Shown here piece by piece: positions 1 to 9,152 of a stretch of DNA of 64,000 nt; position 1 is the first letter of the stretch; every line of letters begins with the position of its first letter. The notes below the pieces were generated by a model that saw only the letters and a program-made list of their open reading frames with translations, was not told the origin of the DNA and searched no databases. A program made the translations under genes and the position numbers. The DNA lies in the NCBI GenBank assembly GCA_037624485.1, contig JASJJC010000024.1:17702-81701 (forward strand). The letters are read 5' to 3'. Origin of the DNA: JAFMKE01 sp037624485. GTDB taxonomy: Bacteria; Bacteroidota; Bacteroidia; Chitinophagales; UBA8649.

Positions 1-2
1 CG

Positions 3-1985
3 GAAAATATAAGGCGTTATTTGTTTAATGAAGGCTTCCTAAACAGCCAAGTATCCTATTCTCCCTCGTTCAGTCCAAAAAAAGTAGTGGTTAACTACCA
101 GATATTCCCAGGCGTGCAATTTACCATTGATAAAATTGTTCTACCCGATGCTGTAAACAACCTCTTAGAGCATGTAAAACAGGTGCAGGAAAACACCTTG
201 ATTGCAAGTAATAATCCTTTTAGTATTAATACCCTAGACGATGAAAGAGCAAGAATCACAACGCACCTCCGAAACATGGGATATTATAATTTTCGGAAGG
301 ATTACATCATATTTGATTTAGATACTAACAATACCTCAAAAAAGGTAGACATTGACATGAGTATAAAAGGTCCTTCACCTGAAACATGGCACCTAAAATA
401 TACTATAAACAACATATACGTGCTAACGGATAACTTGGACGTTCAAGATGAAGGTGCAATTTTAGATACCGCAATATACAATGGGATGTACTTTGTCGGG
501 ACGGAAAAAAACTACAAACTAAAGATTATTGCCAATGGAGTTTTTCTAGAAAAAGATCAATACTTCCGACTCGACTCGTATCAAAGTACGCTCAGAAAAT
601 TAGCTAATTATGGGACATTTAAGTTTGTAGATATTCAGTTTAAACCATTAATAAAAGATGGTAATAATTACTTGGATGCATTTATCTATTTGACCTCTTC
701 CAAAAAGCAAGTCATATCTGTAGATGTGGAAGCTCGACATAATTTCATTGGTCTTGCTGGGGCCTCTGCGGGCGTAACCTATCAAAACAAGAATTTATCG
801 CGCGCTGCAGATATGTTTGAGTTTAAAGTCTCCTCAGGAATTGAGTTTAATGCGGGTAATGGACAAACTACTTTAGTCAATAATGCAGATGTAATCGTTG
901 AAACCAATTATTACCTCAATAGATTCTTGGTGCCATTCCCATTGAAAAAAACTTCGAAGTATAACAATGTTAAGACTCGTTTCTCCTTGCAATATAACTA
1001 TGAACGAAGAATTCAATTTTATTCCTTGCACAGTAATACCTTTAACTTTGGCTACGAATGGAATGAGTCAGCCAATAAAAAGCATATTTATAACCCTATA
1101 TCAGCAACGGTTTTCTTTTTACCGGAAAAAAATGTTTCATCCGATTTTAGAGATAGAATTAATGAAATACCATCGCTCGCAAGAAGCTTTGAAGAGCAGT
1201 TAATTTTGGGTTCTAATTATACTTTTTTTTACAACAATAAAAAATCCGAAAGTGACCGTTCATACCTTTTGTTTAAAGGAAACATTGCTTTAGCCGGAAA
1301 TTTAATACACGGCATAGTAGCTTTAAGCAAACAAGCGAAAAACAATCCAACTCCGTATAGCTTGTTTAATCAAGAATACTCTCAATTTGCTCGGTTTGAG
1401 GCTAACATTATTCATAACTTTAGCATTGGCAAGCATTCGAGTCTCAACTCCAGATTCAATACCGGAGTTATTGTCCCTTTTGGAAATTCCACGGTAGCGC
1501 CTTATTTCCAGCAATTCTATGTAGGTGGATCAAATAGTATTCGAGCATTTCGATTACGTGCATTGGGACCAGGGACCTATTCAGATGAGGCAAATATTGA
1601 CAATCCTAATTTTTTCTTCGATCAAGCGGGTGATTTCAAACTTGAAGGGAATGCCGAATTAAGATTTGATATATATAAATTCTTCAAAGGAGCCTTGTTT
1701 GTGGATGCAGGAAATGTATGGTTACTCAAGCAAGACCCCGACCGTGAAGGCGGGACCCTTCGCAAAGGGAATTTTCTTAATGCGATAGCCATAGGTGCTG
1801 GTTTTGGGCTAAGATTAGATTTTGATTATTTTGTAATTCGAACAGATTTTGCTTTACCATTAATTGATCCACGCTTTGATGACTCGCGTAAGTATCCACT
1901 CAATGACTTTAAGTTTAGCTTTGGTAAAGAAAGTTGGTTTAGAAAAAACAGTATTTTTCATCTTGCCATTGGATATCCATTTTAG
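3..1985 (+). CDS. BamA/TamA-family outer membrane protein (5' end outside window)
   Basis: The reading frame is open from the first full codon of the window, so the gene starts upstream; the first possible start inside is a TTG at 21, which is not credible. The N-terminal part (about residues 1-240) reads as POTRA-like domains, including 'RNMGYYNF'. The rest is a long run of alternating hydrophobic strands typical of an Omp85 barrel, with 'FYVGGSNSIRAFR' near residue 500 matching the conserved VRGF/IRGF-type loop of the BamA/TamA family. It ends in a terminal aromatic residue (GYPF), the usual barrel-insertion signal. By family it should assemble or translocate outer-membrane or surface proteins. 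The sequence does not separate a BamA paralogue from a TamA-like protein. The stop is 54 bp before ruvB. Confidence 0.85.
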   Translation, partial: ENIRRYLFNEGFLNSQVSYSPSFSPKKVVVNYQIFPGVQFTIDKIVLPDAVNNLLEHVKQVQENTLIASNNPFSINTLDDERARITTHLRNMGYYNFRKDYIIFDLDTNNTSKKVDIDMSIKGPSPETWHLKYTINNIYVLTDNLDVQDEGAILDTAIYNGMYFVGTEKNYKLKIIANGVFLEKDQYFRLDSYQSTLRKLANYGTFKFVDIQFKPLIKDGNNYLDAFIYLTSSKKQVISVDVEARHNFIGLAGASAGVTYQNKNLSRAADMFEFKVSSGIEFNAGNGQTTLVNNADVIVETNYYLNRFLVPFPLKKTSKYNNVKTRFSLQYNYERRIQFYSLHSNTFNFGYEWNESANKKHIYNPISATVFFLPEKNVSSDFRDRINEIPSLARSFEEQLILGSNYTFFYNNKKSESDRSYLLFKGNIALAGNLIHGIVALSKQAKNNPTPYSLFNQEYSQFARFEANIIHNFSIGKHSSLNSRFNTGVIVPFGNSTVAPYFQQFYVGGSNSIRAFRLRALGPGTYSDEANIDNPNFFFDQAGDFKLEGNAELRFDIYKFFKGALFVDAGNVWLLKQDPDREGGTLRKGNFLNAIAIGAGFGLRLDFDYFVIRTDFALPLIDPRFDDSRKYPLNDFKFSFGKESWFRKNSIFHLAIGYPF

Positions 1986-2039
1986 AAGAAACTATAATTT
2001 TAAGAATAAATTAATCGAATATCCTACCTTAGCGATAAG

Positions 2040-3062
2040 ATGAATTTAAACCTAGATCCAGATAAAGATAAGCTTAAACCTGAAGAGCTCGATATAGACC
2101 GAGCTTTGCGTCCTAAAAGATTTAAAGATTTTGAGGGGCAAGAGAAAATAATGGACAATCTTGAGGTTTTTGTGCAAGCCGCTATCCTAAGAGAAGAGGC
2201 ACTTGACCATGTCTTACTCCATGGTCCACCTGGATTAGGCAAAACTACTTTATCGCATATTATTGCTTCAGAGATGGGAGTCAATGTGAAAATTACTTCG
2301 GGCCCAGTGCTTGAAAAGCCAGGAGACCTGGCTGGACTGCTCACCAACTTGGATGACAATGATGTACTATTTATCGATGAAATCCATCGTTTAAGTCCTG
2401 TTATTGAGGAATATTTATATTCTGCCATGGAGGATTATCGAATAGATATTATGATTGATACAGGACCGAATGCACGTTCTGTTCAAATCGAATTAGCCCC
2501 CTTCACTTTGATAGGAGCAACTACCCGTTCGGGCTTATTGACGGCTCCGCTTCGCAGCAGATTTGGTATTACATTGCGTATGGAGTACTATGATATTCAT
2601 ACTCTAGCTGGCATTGTTGAGCGAAGCGCTAAAATCTTAGCTATTGGCATAGACTCAAAAGCTGCAAGTGAAATTTCGAGAAGAAGCAGAGGAACACCTC
2701 GGATTGCTAATTTGTTGCTTAAACGAATACGAGATTTCGCACAAATAAAAGGAGATGGCAGAATAACCATGGATATAGCCAAATTTGGATTGAATGCTCT
2801 AAATGTGGATGAAAACGGTTTGGATGATATGGATAATAGAATTCTGCAAACGATATTAGAAAAATTTAATGGTGGTCCAGTAGGATTAAGTACTATTGCC
2901 ACTGCGGTAAGCGAAGATTCAGGTACAATTGAAGAGGTTTATGAACCTTTTTTGATTCAAGAAGGCTATCTCAAACGGACCCCTCGTGGTAGAGAGATTA
3001 CGGTAAAAACCTTTAAACATTTCGGTAAAAACCCTCCGGCTAGTGCCGAATCTTTATTTTAG
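2040..3062 (+). CDS. ruvB: Holliday junction branch migration helicase RuvB
   Basis: RuvB is the AAA+ motor that, with RuvA, drives branch migration of Holliday junctions in the cytoplasm. The 340-residue length is normal. Walker A 'GPPGLGKTT' lies at residues 62-70, Walker B 'FIDEIHR' at about 111-117, and the arginine-finger segment 'LRSRFG' follows 'ATTRSGLLTAPL'. The C-terminal winged-helix domain includes 'YLKRTPRGR', the DNA-binding hairpin typical of RuvB. The start is an ATG 54 bp after the BamA-like stop. The downstream bestrophin gene follows after 15 bp and may be co-transcribed, but neither ruvA nor ruvC is nearby. Confidence 0.97.
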   Translation: MNLNLDPDKDKLKPEELDIDRALRPKRFKDFEGQEKIMDNLEVFVQAAILREEALDHVLLHGPPGLGKTTLSHIIASEMGVNVKITSGPVLEKPGDLAGLLTNLDDNDVLFIDEIHRLSPVIEEYLYSAMEDYRIDIMIDTGPNARSVQIELAPFTLIGATTRSGLLTAPLRSRFGITLRMEYYDIHTLAGIVERSAKILAIGIDSKAASEISRRSRGTPRIANLLLKRIRDFAQIKGDGRITMDIAKFGLNALNVDENGLDDMDNRILQTILEKFNGGPVGLSTIATAVSEDSGTIEEVYEPFLIQEGYLKRTPRGREITVKTFKHFGKNPPASAESLF

Positions 3063-3077
3063 TAAAAACATCAACAA

Positions 3078-3947
3078 ATGCTTCAATACGATAATAAAAA
3101 CTGGTTCAGCTTCATCTTTAGACATGGAAGTAAACATGTAGATGGAATGTGGTGGAGTATGCTCTTTATGGGACTAATGACAAGTGCCTTAATTTATGTA
3201 AATGAACATACAGCATGGCTTCATTTTGAAATCAGTACCACATTTCATACGGTTTTGGGCTTAGTTCTTGGTCTTCTGCTTGTTTTTAGAACAAATAGTG
3301 CCTATGATCGATGGTGGGAAGGACGAAAACAATTAGGCGCTTTGGTAAATACTACTCGAAATTTAGCACTTAAAGTCAAAACATATGCTCAAGAAGCCAA
3401 TCCAGCTTTAAGCGAGGAAACCTTGAATCTAATTTATGCCTTTGCATTTAGTATGAAAGAGCACCTCCGTGAAGAAGATTTCTCAAGTATCTTTCAGGAG
3501 ATTCCAACCACCTTTTTGAGCGATTTTAAGAAATTTAATCACAAGCCTAATTTTGTTTTAGGTAAAATTGCTAAGAATTTACATCAGCTTTTTAGTGAGG
3601 GCACAATTAATGGTGAACAGTTAATTATACTAGAAAAGGAAGCTAATGCATTAATCAACATATTGGGCGCATGCGAAAGAATAAAAAACACACCCATACC
3701 CATGGCTTATGCCTTGCATCTTAAGCGCGTATTGCTCATCTATGCCTTAACCTTGCCTTTTGGCTTTGTAGGTCAATTAGGTTGGGTGGCTATTCCCATG
3801 GTTCTGATTGTGTTCTATACCATGGTTGGGATAGAGTTGATTGGAGAAGAGATTGAAGACCCTTTTGGTCTCGATGAAAATGATCTGCCTGTAAATGAAT
3901 TATGCAATAAGATCAAGGCGAATATTTTAGAAATCAGCAAGTACTAA
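3078..3947 (+). CDS. Bestrophin-like channel family protein
   Basis: A 289-residue membrane protein of the bacterial bestrophin (UPF0187) family. The N-terminal 'NWFSFIFRHGSK' followed by a transmembrane segment, then 'LGLVLGLLLVFRTNSAYDRWWEGR' (about residues 62-85; the FRTNxxYxRWWEGR stretch is the family signature) make the assignment firm. A second hydrophobic hairpin lies near residues 215-250 ('YALTLPFGFVGQLGW'), followed by the conserved acidic 'GEEIEDPFG' segment. Bacterial homologues are pentameric ion channels in the inner membrane, some cation-selective; the ion carried here cannot be read from the sequence. It starts 15 bp after ruvB and ends before a convergent gene. Confidence 0.9.
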   Translation: MLQYDNKNWFSFIFRHGSKHVDGMWWSMLFMGLMTSALIYVNEHTAWLHFEISTTFHTVLGLVLGLLLVFRTNSAYDRWWEGRKQLGALVNTTRNLALKVKTYAQEANPALSEETLNLIYAFAFSMKEHLREEDFSSIFQEIPTTFLSDFKKFNHKPNFVLGKIAKNLHQLFSEGTINGEQLIILEKEANALINILGACERIKNTPIPMAYALHLKRVLLIYALTLPFGFVGQLGWVAIPMVLIVFYTMVGIELIGEEIEDPFGLDENDLPVNELCNKIKANILEISKY

Positions 3948-4003
3948 GTGAATTCTAAGATTGTATACAGTCCTCAGTAAATATATTGATACAAGCTACT
4001 CGC

Positions 4004-5686
4004 TTACAATTTTGATTCAACTATTCTTAAAATCTCATCCTCCGCCTCTTGAGCTGAAGAAGCTATTTTAGCTGCTTTCCCTAAGATATCGGTTTTAAAT
4101 ACTTCATCTTTCAAATCAGCAACATTAATCTTTACATTTAAATAAGCGCCTAACACCGCACTTCGCGCGCTCAAGGCACCTACCCCAGCGTCACTTACTG
4201 AATTCGGATTACCATTAAGAGCCATTTCTTTTAACAAATCAAATGAGGCAAAAGATGTTTCCATTACCTGATAAGGAATTTCAATGGCATATTTTGTAGC
4301 ATCCTGAATAGCTTGACTTCGTATAGCCTTTTCCTCCGTCGAACTTTTTGGCAATTTAAAAGCATCCATTATTAAATTGAAGGAATTCGTGTCTTCATCC
4401 ACAAGCCAAAGTAATTTATCTTTAAGGGCCTGCCCCTTACTTGCCCATTCAGAAAATTCACTCCAACGATCATCCCAACCCCTTTTATGTGAAGAAAGAT
4501 TAGCCACCATCGTTCCCAATGAAACACCAAGAGCTCCTAAATAGGCAGCAATACTTCCTCCACCCGGCGCCGGGCTTTCGCTTGCAGTTTCATTTGCAAA
4601 TGCTTTCAAGTTCATCTTGATTAAAGGTCGAATATCATCCTCACTAATCATGTACTCAATAATATTTTTCTTCGGATCAAAAGGGCTCAATTCATCCAAG
4701 CCCATGCTTTTAACCGCAATTTTAATCAATTCATCTTCACACACACCCGTACTTCTTTCTTGCTTTTCAAGAAAATACTTCCCTGCGTCTAAAATGCTTT
4801 TTAAAGGCACCAAGCCTACGAGTTCACTGCCTGTCACCCGCATTCCTCGCTGATAAGCCGATTGAGCACATTCATCAAAGGCCTTGTGCAACGGGGTGTC
4901 GTTAATATTCGTAATATTCATAGATATTTGCGCCACTCCGTATTCCTCTATGAACCAACCTATAGCTTTCACTCCTTTACAAGTTCCATCAATTCTCACA
5001 GGATTACCATCCTTATCCAAGACTTTCTTTCCGTTAGGTTTTCCATCTTCCGTTTTAGATCGCCCTTGTTCACGAATATCAAAAGCAATATTATTTGCTC
5101 TTCGCACTGAGGTGGTGTTTAAATTAACATTATAAGCAATGAGGAAGTCTCTAGCACTAATGGCAATATTCCCACTCTTTGCTTGAAAACTAGCGGGGCC
5201 AAAATCAGGTTTCCATGCTGGAATGACTATTTTATCTGCTATACCCTCATATTCCCCCGACCTTACTGTTGCTAAATTTTTCCTATCTAGTTTTGTAGCC
5301 GCATTTTCATATAAATAAACCGGGATATTGAGTTCATTACCTACCCTTTCGCCAAGGGATTTAGCACAAGCTATACAGTCCTCCATTGTAGTATTAGCAA
5401 CTGGGACAAATGGACAAACATCTGTGGCACCAAAACGAGGATGCTCTCCCTTGTGCTTGGACATATCGATAAGCTCTTGTGCTTTTTGAATCAATAAGAA
5501 AGCTGCTTCTACAACCGCATCTGGTTCTCCTACAAAAGTAATAACCGTTCTATTGGTCGCTCTTCCAGGATCTACATCCAGAAGTTTAACCCCTTCTACA
5601 GTTTCCACTACACTATAAATAGCTTTTATCTTTGCATCATCTCTTCCTTCCGAAATATTGGGAACACACTCTATCAATTTTCTCAT
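4004..5686 (-). CDS. ftcD: Formiminotransferase-cyclodeaminase (fused FtcD/FchA)
   Basis: A 560-residue bifunctional enzyme of histidine degradation: the formimino group of N-formimino-glutamate is moved to tetrahydrofolate, then cyclised to methenyl-THF with loss of ammonia. The N-terminal half (about 1-300) begins 'LIECVPNISEGRD', the family hallmark, and contains 'KHKGEHPRFGATDVCPF' with the expected catalytic histidine. The C-terminal half (about 345-555) is the cyclodeaminase domain, with 'ESPAPGGGSIAAYLGALG' as its signature. The length matches the fused mammalian-type enzyme, a form also common in Bacteroidota. No other hut gene lies in the window, so the pathway is scattered. It is convergent with the bestrophin gene. 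Confidence 0.95.
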   Translation of the reverse strand: MRKLIECVPNISEGRDDAKIKAIYSVVETVEGVKLLDVDPGRATNRTVITFVGEPDAVVEAAFLLIQKAQELIDMSKHKGEHPRFGATDVCPFVPVANTTMEDCIACAKSLGERVGNELNIPVYLYENAATKLDRKNLATVRSGEYEGIADKIVIPAWKPDFGPASFQAKSGNIAISARDFLIAYNVNLNTTSVRRANNIAFDIREQGRSKTEDGKPNGKKVLDKDGNPVRIDGTCKGVKAIGWFIEEYGVAQISMNITNINDTPLHKAFDECAQSAYQRGMRVTGSELVGLVPLKSILDAGKYFLEKQERSTGVCEDELIKIAVKSMGLDELSPFDPKKNIIEYMISEDDIRPLIKMNLKAFANETASESPAPGGGSIAAYLGALGVSLGTMVANLSSHKRGWDDRWSEFSEWASKGQALKDKLLWLVDEDTNSFNLIMDAFKLPKSSTEEKAIRSQAIQDATKYAIEIPYQVMETSFASFDLLKEMALNGNPNSVSDAGVGALSARSAVLGAYLNVKINVADLKDEVFKTDILGKAAKIASSAQEAEDEILRIVESKL

Positions 5687-5873
5687 GGTTATTGCTTGGT
5701 TAAGTCAAACAAATGTAACAAAATGGAAGTGAAACCTCTACATATTTATTCAAACAAAATACGCTTACTTATTTTCTTTCATTCTGAAATTACCTTTATT
5801 GTGATGCCAGGTATTTGAGCAAGTAAAACTAGCTAATAAAATCCCTCAACATTTCCTTAACTTCACCGAATAT

Positions 5874-6200
5874 ATGGAACAAACTGAATTCTTAGAAAAA
5901 AATGTGTTTATTGATTTAACAAACTTAAAAAAAGGATTGGATAAAGAGACTATCTATAATTTTTCCGAATCAGATTTTGAAATCATCCTTCAACGAGTTG
6001 AATATTTTGGAATTGGTGTCTATAGCATTGAGTCTTGGCTCAATGGAAAAACATATGCTGTTGCTGTGCATGAAAAATTTAAAAAGAAAGCAACAAACCC
6101 ACTATGGTACAAAAAAGCGTTTTTAACTTTCAAAACACGCCAACCCGGACTTTCTTTTTCCGCAATATTTAAAGTTTCCAAAAAACTTTTAGCAAGATAG
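5874..6200 (+). CDS. Conserved-looking hypothetical protein, 108 aa
   Basis: I do not recognise this family. The product is a small soluble protein with no signal peptide or membrane segment. It is acidic in the first half and basic in the second ('KFKKKATNPLWYKKAF', C-terminal 'KVSKKLLAR'). The ATG at 5874 is the only good start. It sits alone between the divergent ftcD gene and the VWA gene, with about 190 bp on each side. Base composition resembles its neighbours. It could be a small nucleic-acid-binding or regulatory protein given the basic C-terminus, but that is a guess; a false ORF is unlikely given the sensible amino-acid composition. Confidence 0.6.
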   Translation: MEQTEFLEKNVFIDLTNLKKGLDKETIYNFSESDFEIILQRVEYFGIGVYSIESWLNGKTYAVAVHEKFKKKATNPLWYKKAFLTFKTRQPGLSFSAIFKVSKKLLAR

Positions 6201-6383
6201 TACTGCTCAATCACTCGTATCTTGAGCGTTCAAGACCATTGGATTCTGGCAGACGAAAACATGCATAATTAATCCATTAAAACGCAGAAATGTTAAGTAT
6301 ACTAAATATTCTCTCAAGTATCTTTATTTTAAAGAACAAGAACGCACTTTTAAGTGTTAGGATGATACGAGAGTAGTCAAATT

Positions 6384-7502
6384 ATGTCTGAACATTTACG
6401 CGCGGGATTCCGCTTCAAACCATACGAAAAACCTTTTCAAACACCCTTCGAGGTTCTCTTTGAAGTATTTAAAGAACTCATCGTCCATACATCTGGTGAT
6501 TTTGATGAGGCTATAGATTGGTTGCGCGAACTAGACACCGAATACAAACTAAGTACCCCGGACTACTCAATCGAGGACTTCATTGAAGATCTTAAAAAGA
6601 AAGGTTACATCCAAGAAGATATTGGCGCAAATGGTGAAAAGGGTATGAGTATTACTGCCAAAACCGAACGAGTAATTCGGCAAGCTGCCTTGGATCAAAT
6701 ATTTGGCAAATTAAAGAAAGCAGGAAGTGGCAATCACAAAACTAAAAGTAAAGGCCACGGAGATGAACATACTGGAGACAAGAGAGCCTTCCAATTTGGT
6801 GATAGCATTGATAAAATTGATTTGACCGAAAGCATTAAAAATGCCCAAGTCAACAATGGAGTGGACGGGTTTAAGCTAACTGAAAAAGACTTAGTGGTTG
6901 AAGAAACACAGCTCAAAGCTCAAATGAGCACGGTGTTGATGATTGACATTAGTCATAGTATGATTCTATATGGAGAAGATCGAATTACGCCCGCAAAAAA
7001 AGTAGCGATGGCCTTAACAGAGTTAATAACCACGCGCTATCCGAAAGATACCATAGATATTTTGGTTTTTGGAAATGACGCATGGACTATTCCAATTAAG
7101 GAATTACCCTATCTGCAAGTGGGCCCCTATCACACCAATACCGTCGCGGGTCTTCAACTAGCGATGGATATTTTACGAAGAAAAAGAAATACAAATAAAC
7201 AAATTTTTATGATTACGGACGGCAAACCAAGCTGTGTTCGTGAACGTAATGGAGACTATTATAAAAATAGTAATGGCCTTGACTCGTATATTACCGATAA
7301 ATGTTATAATCAAGCAGCCCAGGCTAGAAAGTTGCATATTCCAATTACGACATTCATGATTGCGAGTGATCCGTACCTCCAACAATTTGTCAATAAATTT
7401 ACAAAAGCTAACCAAGGAAAGGCATTTTATACCGGGCTGAAAGGTTTAGGTGAAATGATATTTGAAGATTACGAAAACAACAGAAAAAAAAGAATACGAT
7501 GA
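6384..7502 (+). CDS. VWA-domain protein, partner of the downstream AAA+ ATPase
   Basis: A 372-residue cytoplasmic protein. The C-terminal half (about 185-365) is a von Willebrand factor A domain with an intact MIDAS metal site: 'MIDISHSM' gives DxSxS, the threonine is in 'HTNTVAGLQ', and the aspartate in 'MITDGKPS'. The N-terminal half is mixed helical and carries a basic, glycine-rich linker ('GNHKTKSKGHGDEH', about 116-130). The stop overlaps the ATG of the ATPase gene by 4 bp (ATGA), so the pair is translationally coupled. By family analogy (MoxR/VWA and Mg-chelatase BchI/BchD pairs) the two form a chaperone-like or remodelling machine; the client is unknown. Confidence 0.85.
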   Translation: MSEHLRAGFRFKPYEKPFQTPFEVLFEVFKELIVHTSGDFDEAIDWLRELDTEYKLSTPDYSIEDFIEDLKKKGYIQEDIGANGEKGMSITAKTERVIRQAALDQIFGKLKKAGSGNHKTKSKGHGDEHTGDKRAFQFGDSIDKIDLTESIKNAQVNNGVDGFKLTEKDLVVEETQLKAQMSTVLMIDISHSMILYGEDRITPAKKVAMALTELITTRYPKDTIDILVFGNDAWTIPIKELPYLQVGPYHTNTVAGLQLAMDILRRKRNTNKQIFMITDGKPSCVRERNGDYYKNSNGLDSYITDKCYNQAAQARKLHIPITTFMIASDPYLQQFVNKFTKANQGKAFYTGLKGLGEMIFEDYENNRKKRIR

Positions 7503-8965
7503 GCGAGATAAGCAATATATTGACATTAGGAGCATTGAAGAAAGCAGGCTATCAATCTAAAGGAATCAAGGATGAATTAAGAGACAATCTTCGGAAAAAA
7601 ATCATGAATGATGAAACTACCTTTGAAGGAGTTCATGGTTTTGAAAACACCGTTATTCCTGAATTGGAGCGCGCCATATTATCCAGACATAATATTAATT
7701 TACTTGGGCTGCGTGGTCAGGCAAAAACTCGTCTAGCTAGAAAAATGATTGAATTGCTGGATGAATACATTCCAGTGGTAGCAGGTTCTGAAATCAATGA
7801 TGATCCCTTACAACCTTTATCAAGATTTGCTAAAGACCTAATTGCTGAATATGGAGAAGAAACCCCTATTTCCTGGCTGCACCGATCAGATCGATTCTTT
7901 GAAAAATTAGCTACCCCCGATGTAACTGTAGCTGATTTAATTGGCGATATAGACCCTATAAAAGCGGCTAACTTAAAATTGAGTTATGCTGATGATCGCG
8001 TTATTCATTTTGGCATGATTCCACGCGCTAATCGCTGTATTTTCGTTATCAACGAATTGCCTGATTTACAAGCTCGAATTCAGGTGTCGCTGTTTAATAT
8101 TTTGCAGGAAGGTGATATTCAAATTAGGGGTTTTAAAATACGTTTACCCCTGGACATGCAATTTATTTTTACTGCAAATCCTGAAGACTATACCAACAGA
8201 GGAAGTATCGTTACGCCTTTGAAGGACCGAATAGGATCTCAAATATTAACGCATTATCCAGAAAATGTAGCCATTGCGAGGACCATTACGGAGCAGGAAG
8301 CCAATCTGGATGAAGAGCAAGTTAATCGGGTTTACATTCCCGAACTAGCAAAAGAATTGTTGGAGCAGATAAGTTTTGAAGCTCGTGATAGCGAATACAT
8401 AGATGCGAAAAGTGGCGTAAGTGCACGTTTGAGCATAACTGCCTATGAAAATTTACTAAGTGCTGCTGAAAGAAGAGCATTGATTAACGGAGAAGAAAAC
8501 ACCCGTGTTAGATTAAGTGATTTTATGGGTATAATCCCCTCAATTACGGGCAAAGTTGAATTGGTTTACGAAGGCGAACAAGAAGGAGCAGATAAGGTAG
8601 CGCAGATACTTATTGGTTCAGCCATCAAAACACTCTTCCCGAAATACTTCCCTAAAATTGCTAAATTGGAAAAAGAGGATGAAAAAAATGATTACTCTGC
8701 TTTGTTAGAATGGTTTTTCACTAATTCGGATTTTCAATTGTTGGATGATGCCCTAGATGCAGAATATACGGAAACATTGAATAGCCTCTCTCCTCTAGAG
8801 GATTTGCTAAACAAACACCAAGAAAAAGTAAATCAAAAAGACAAACTCTTTTGGAAAGAGTTTATCTTATGGTCACTCGTGGAGTTTAAGAAGCTATCTA
8901 AAGATAGAGTAGCAGAAGGTTATCAGTTTAAAGATTTATTTGGAAGTTATATAAGCAAATTGTAA
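7499..8965 (+). CDS. MoxR/Mg-chelatase-like AAA+ ATPase
   Basis: A 488-residue AAA+ protein of the magnesium-chelatase ChlI/MoxR superfamily. The P-loop is unusual: 'GLRGQAKTR' (about residues 71-79) has Ala where the usual GKT/S glycine stands. The Walker B position reads 'CIFVINELPDL' instead of a DE box, keeping Glu but not Asp. Sensor-type elements follow ('FIFTANPEDYTNRG', then 'PLKDRIGSQI' with the arginine-finger region). The C-terminal lid includes 'SGVSARLSITAYENLLSAAERRA', characteristic of this group. It overlaps the VWA gene by 4 bp and should work with it. ATP hydrolysis is likely but unproven because of the altered Walker residues. Confidence 0.85.
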   Translation: MSEISNILTLGALKKAGYQSKGIKDELRDNLRKKIMNDETTFEGVHGFENTVIPELERAILSRHNINLLGLRGQAKTRLARKMIELLDEYIPVVAGSEINDDPLQPLSRFAKDLIAEYGEETPISWLHRSDRFFEKLATPDVTVADLIGDIDPIKAANLKLSYADDRVIHFGMIPRANRCIFVINELPDLQARIQVSLFNILQEGDIQIRGFKIRLPLDMQFIFTANPEDYTNRGSIVTPLKDRIGSQILTHYPENVAIARTITEQEANLDEEQVNRVYIPELAKELLEQISFEARDSEYIDAKSGVSARLSITAYENLLSAAERRALINGEENTRVRLSDFMGIIPSITGKVELVYEGEQEGADKVAQILIGSAIKTLFPKYFPKIAKLEKEDEKNDYSALLEWFFTNSDFQLLDDALDAEYTETLNSLSPLEDLLNKHQEKVNQKDKLFWKEFILWSLVEFKKLSKDRVAEGYQFKDLFGSYISKL

Positions 8966-9152
8966 AGATGTGGAAATATTCAAAAAGCAATCAAAGCGAC
9001 TTGTTTAGCTCCTAAAGATTCAGCTCAAACGTTTTGAACAAGACCACTTAGCTTAAGAGATTAGGCAATTTGCGCAGAAGGTGAAAAATTGTTCGTTTAT
9101 TCTACAAGGAGAACTACCCAATAGATTCAAAACTTAACCGAGGGCAGGCAGG

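Noticed and set aside
8966..9152. Possible small RNA gene between the AAA+ and helicase genes
   Set aside because: No tRNA cloverleaf, strong hairpin or promoter could be made out; the 187 bp look like ordinary convergent spacer.
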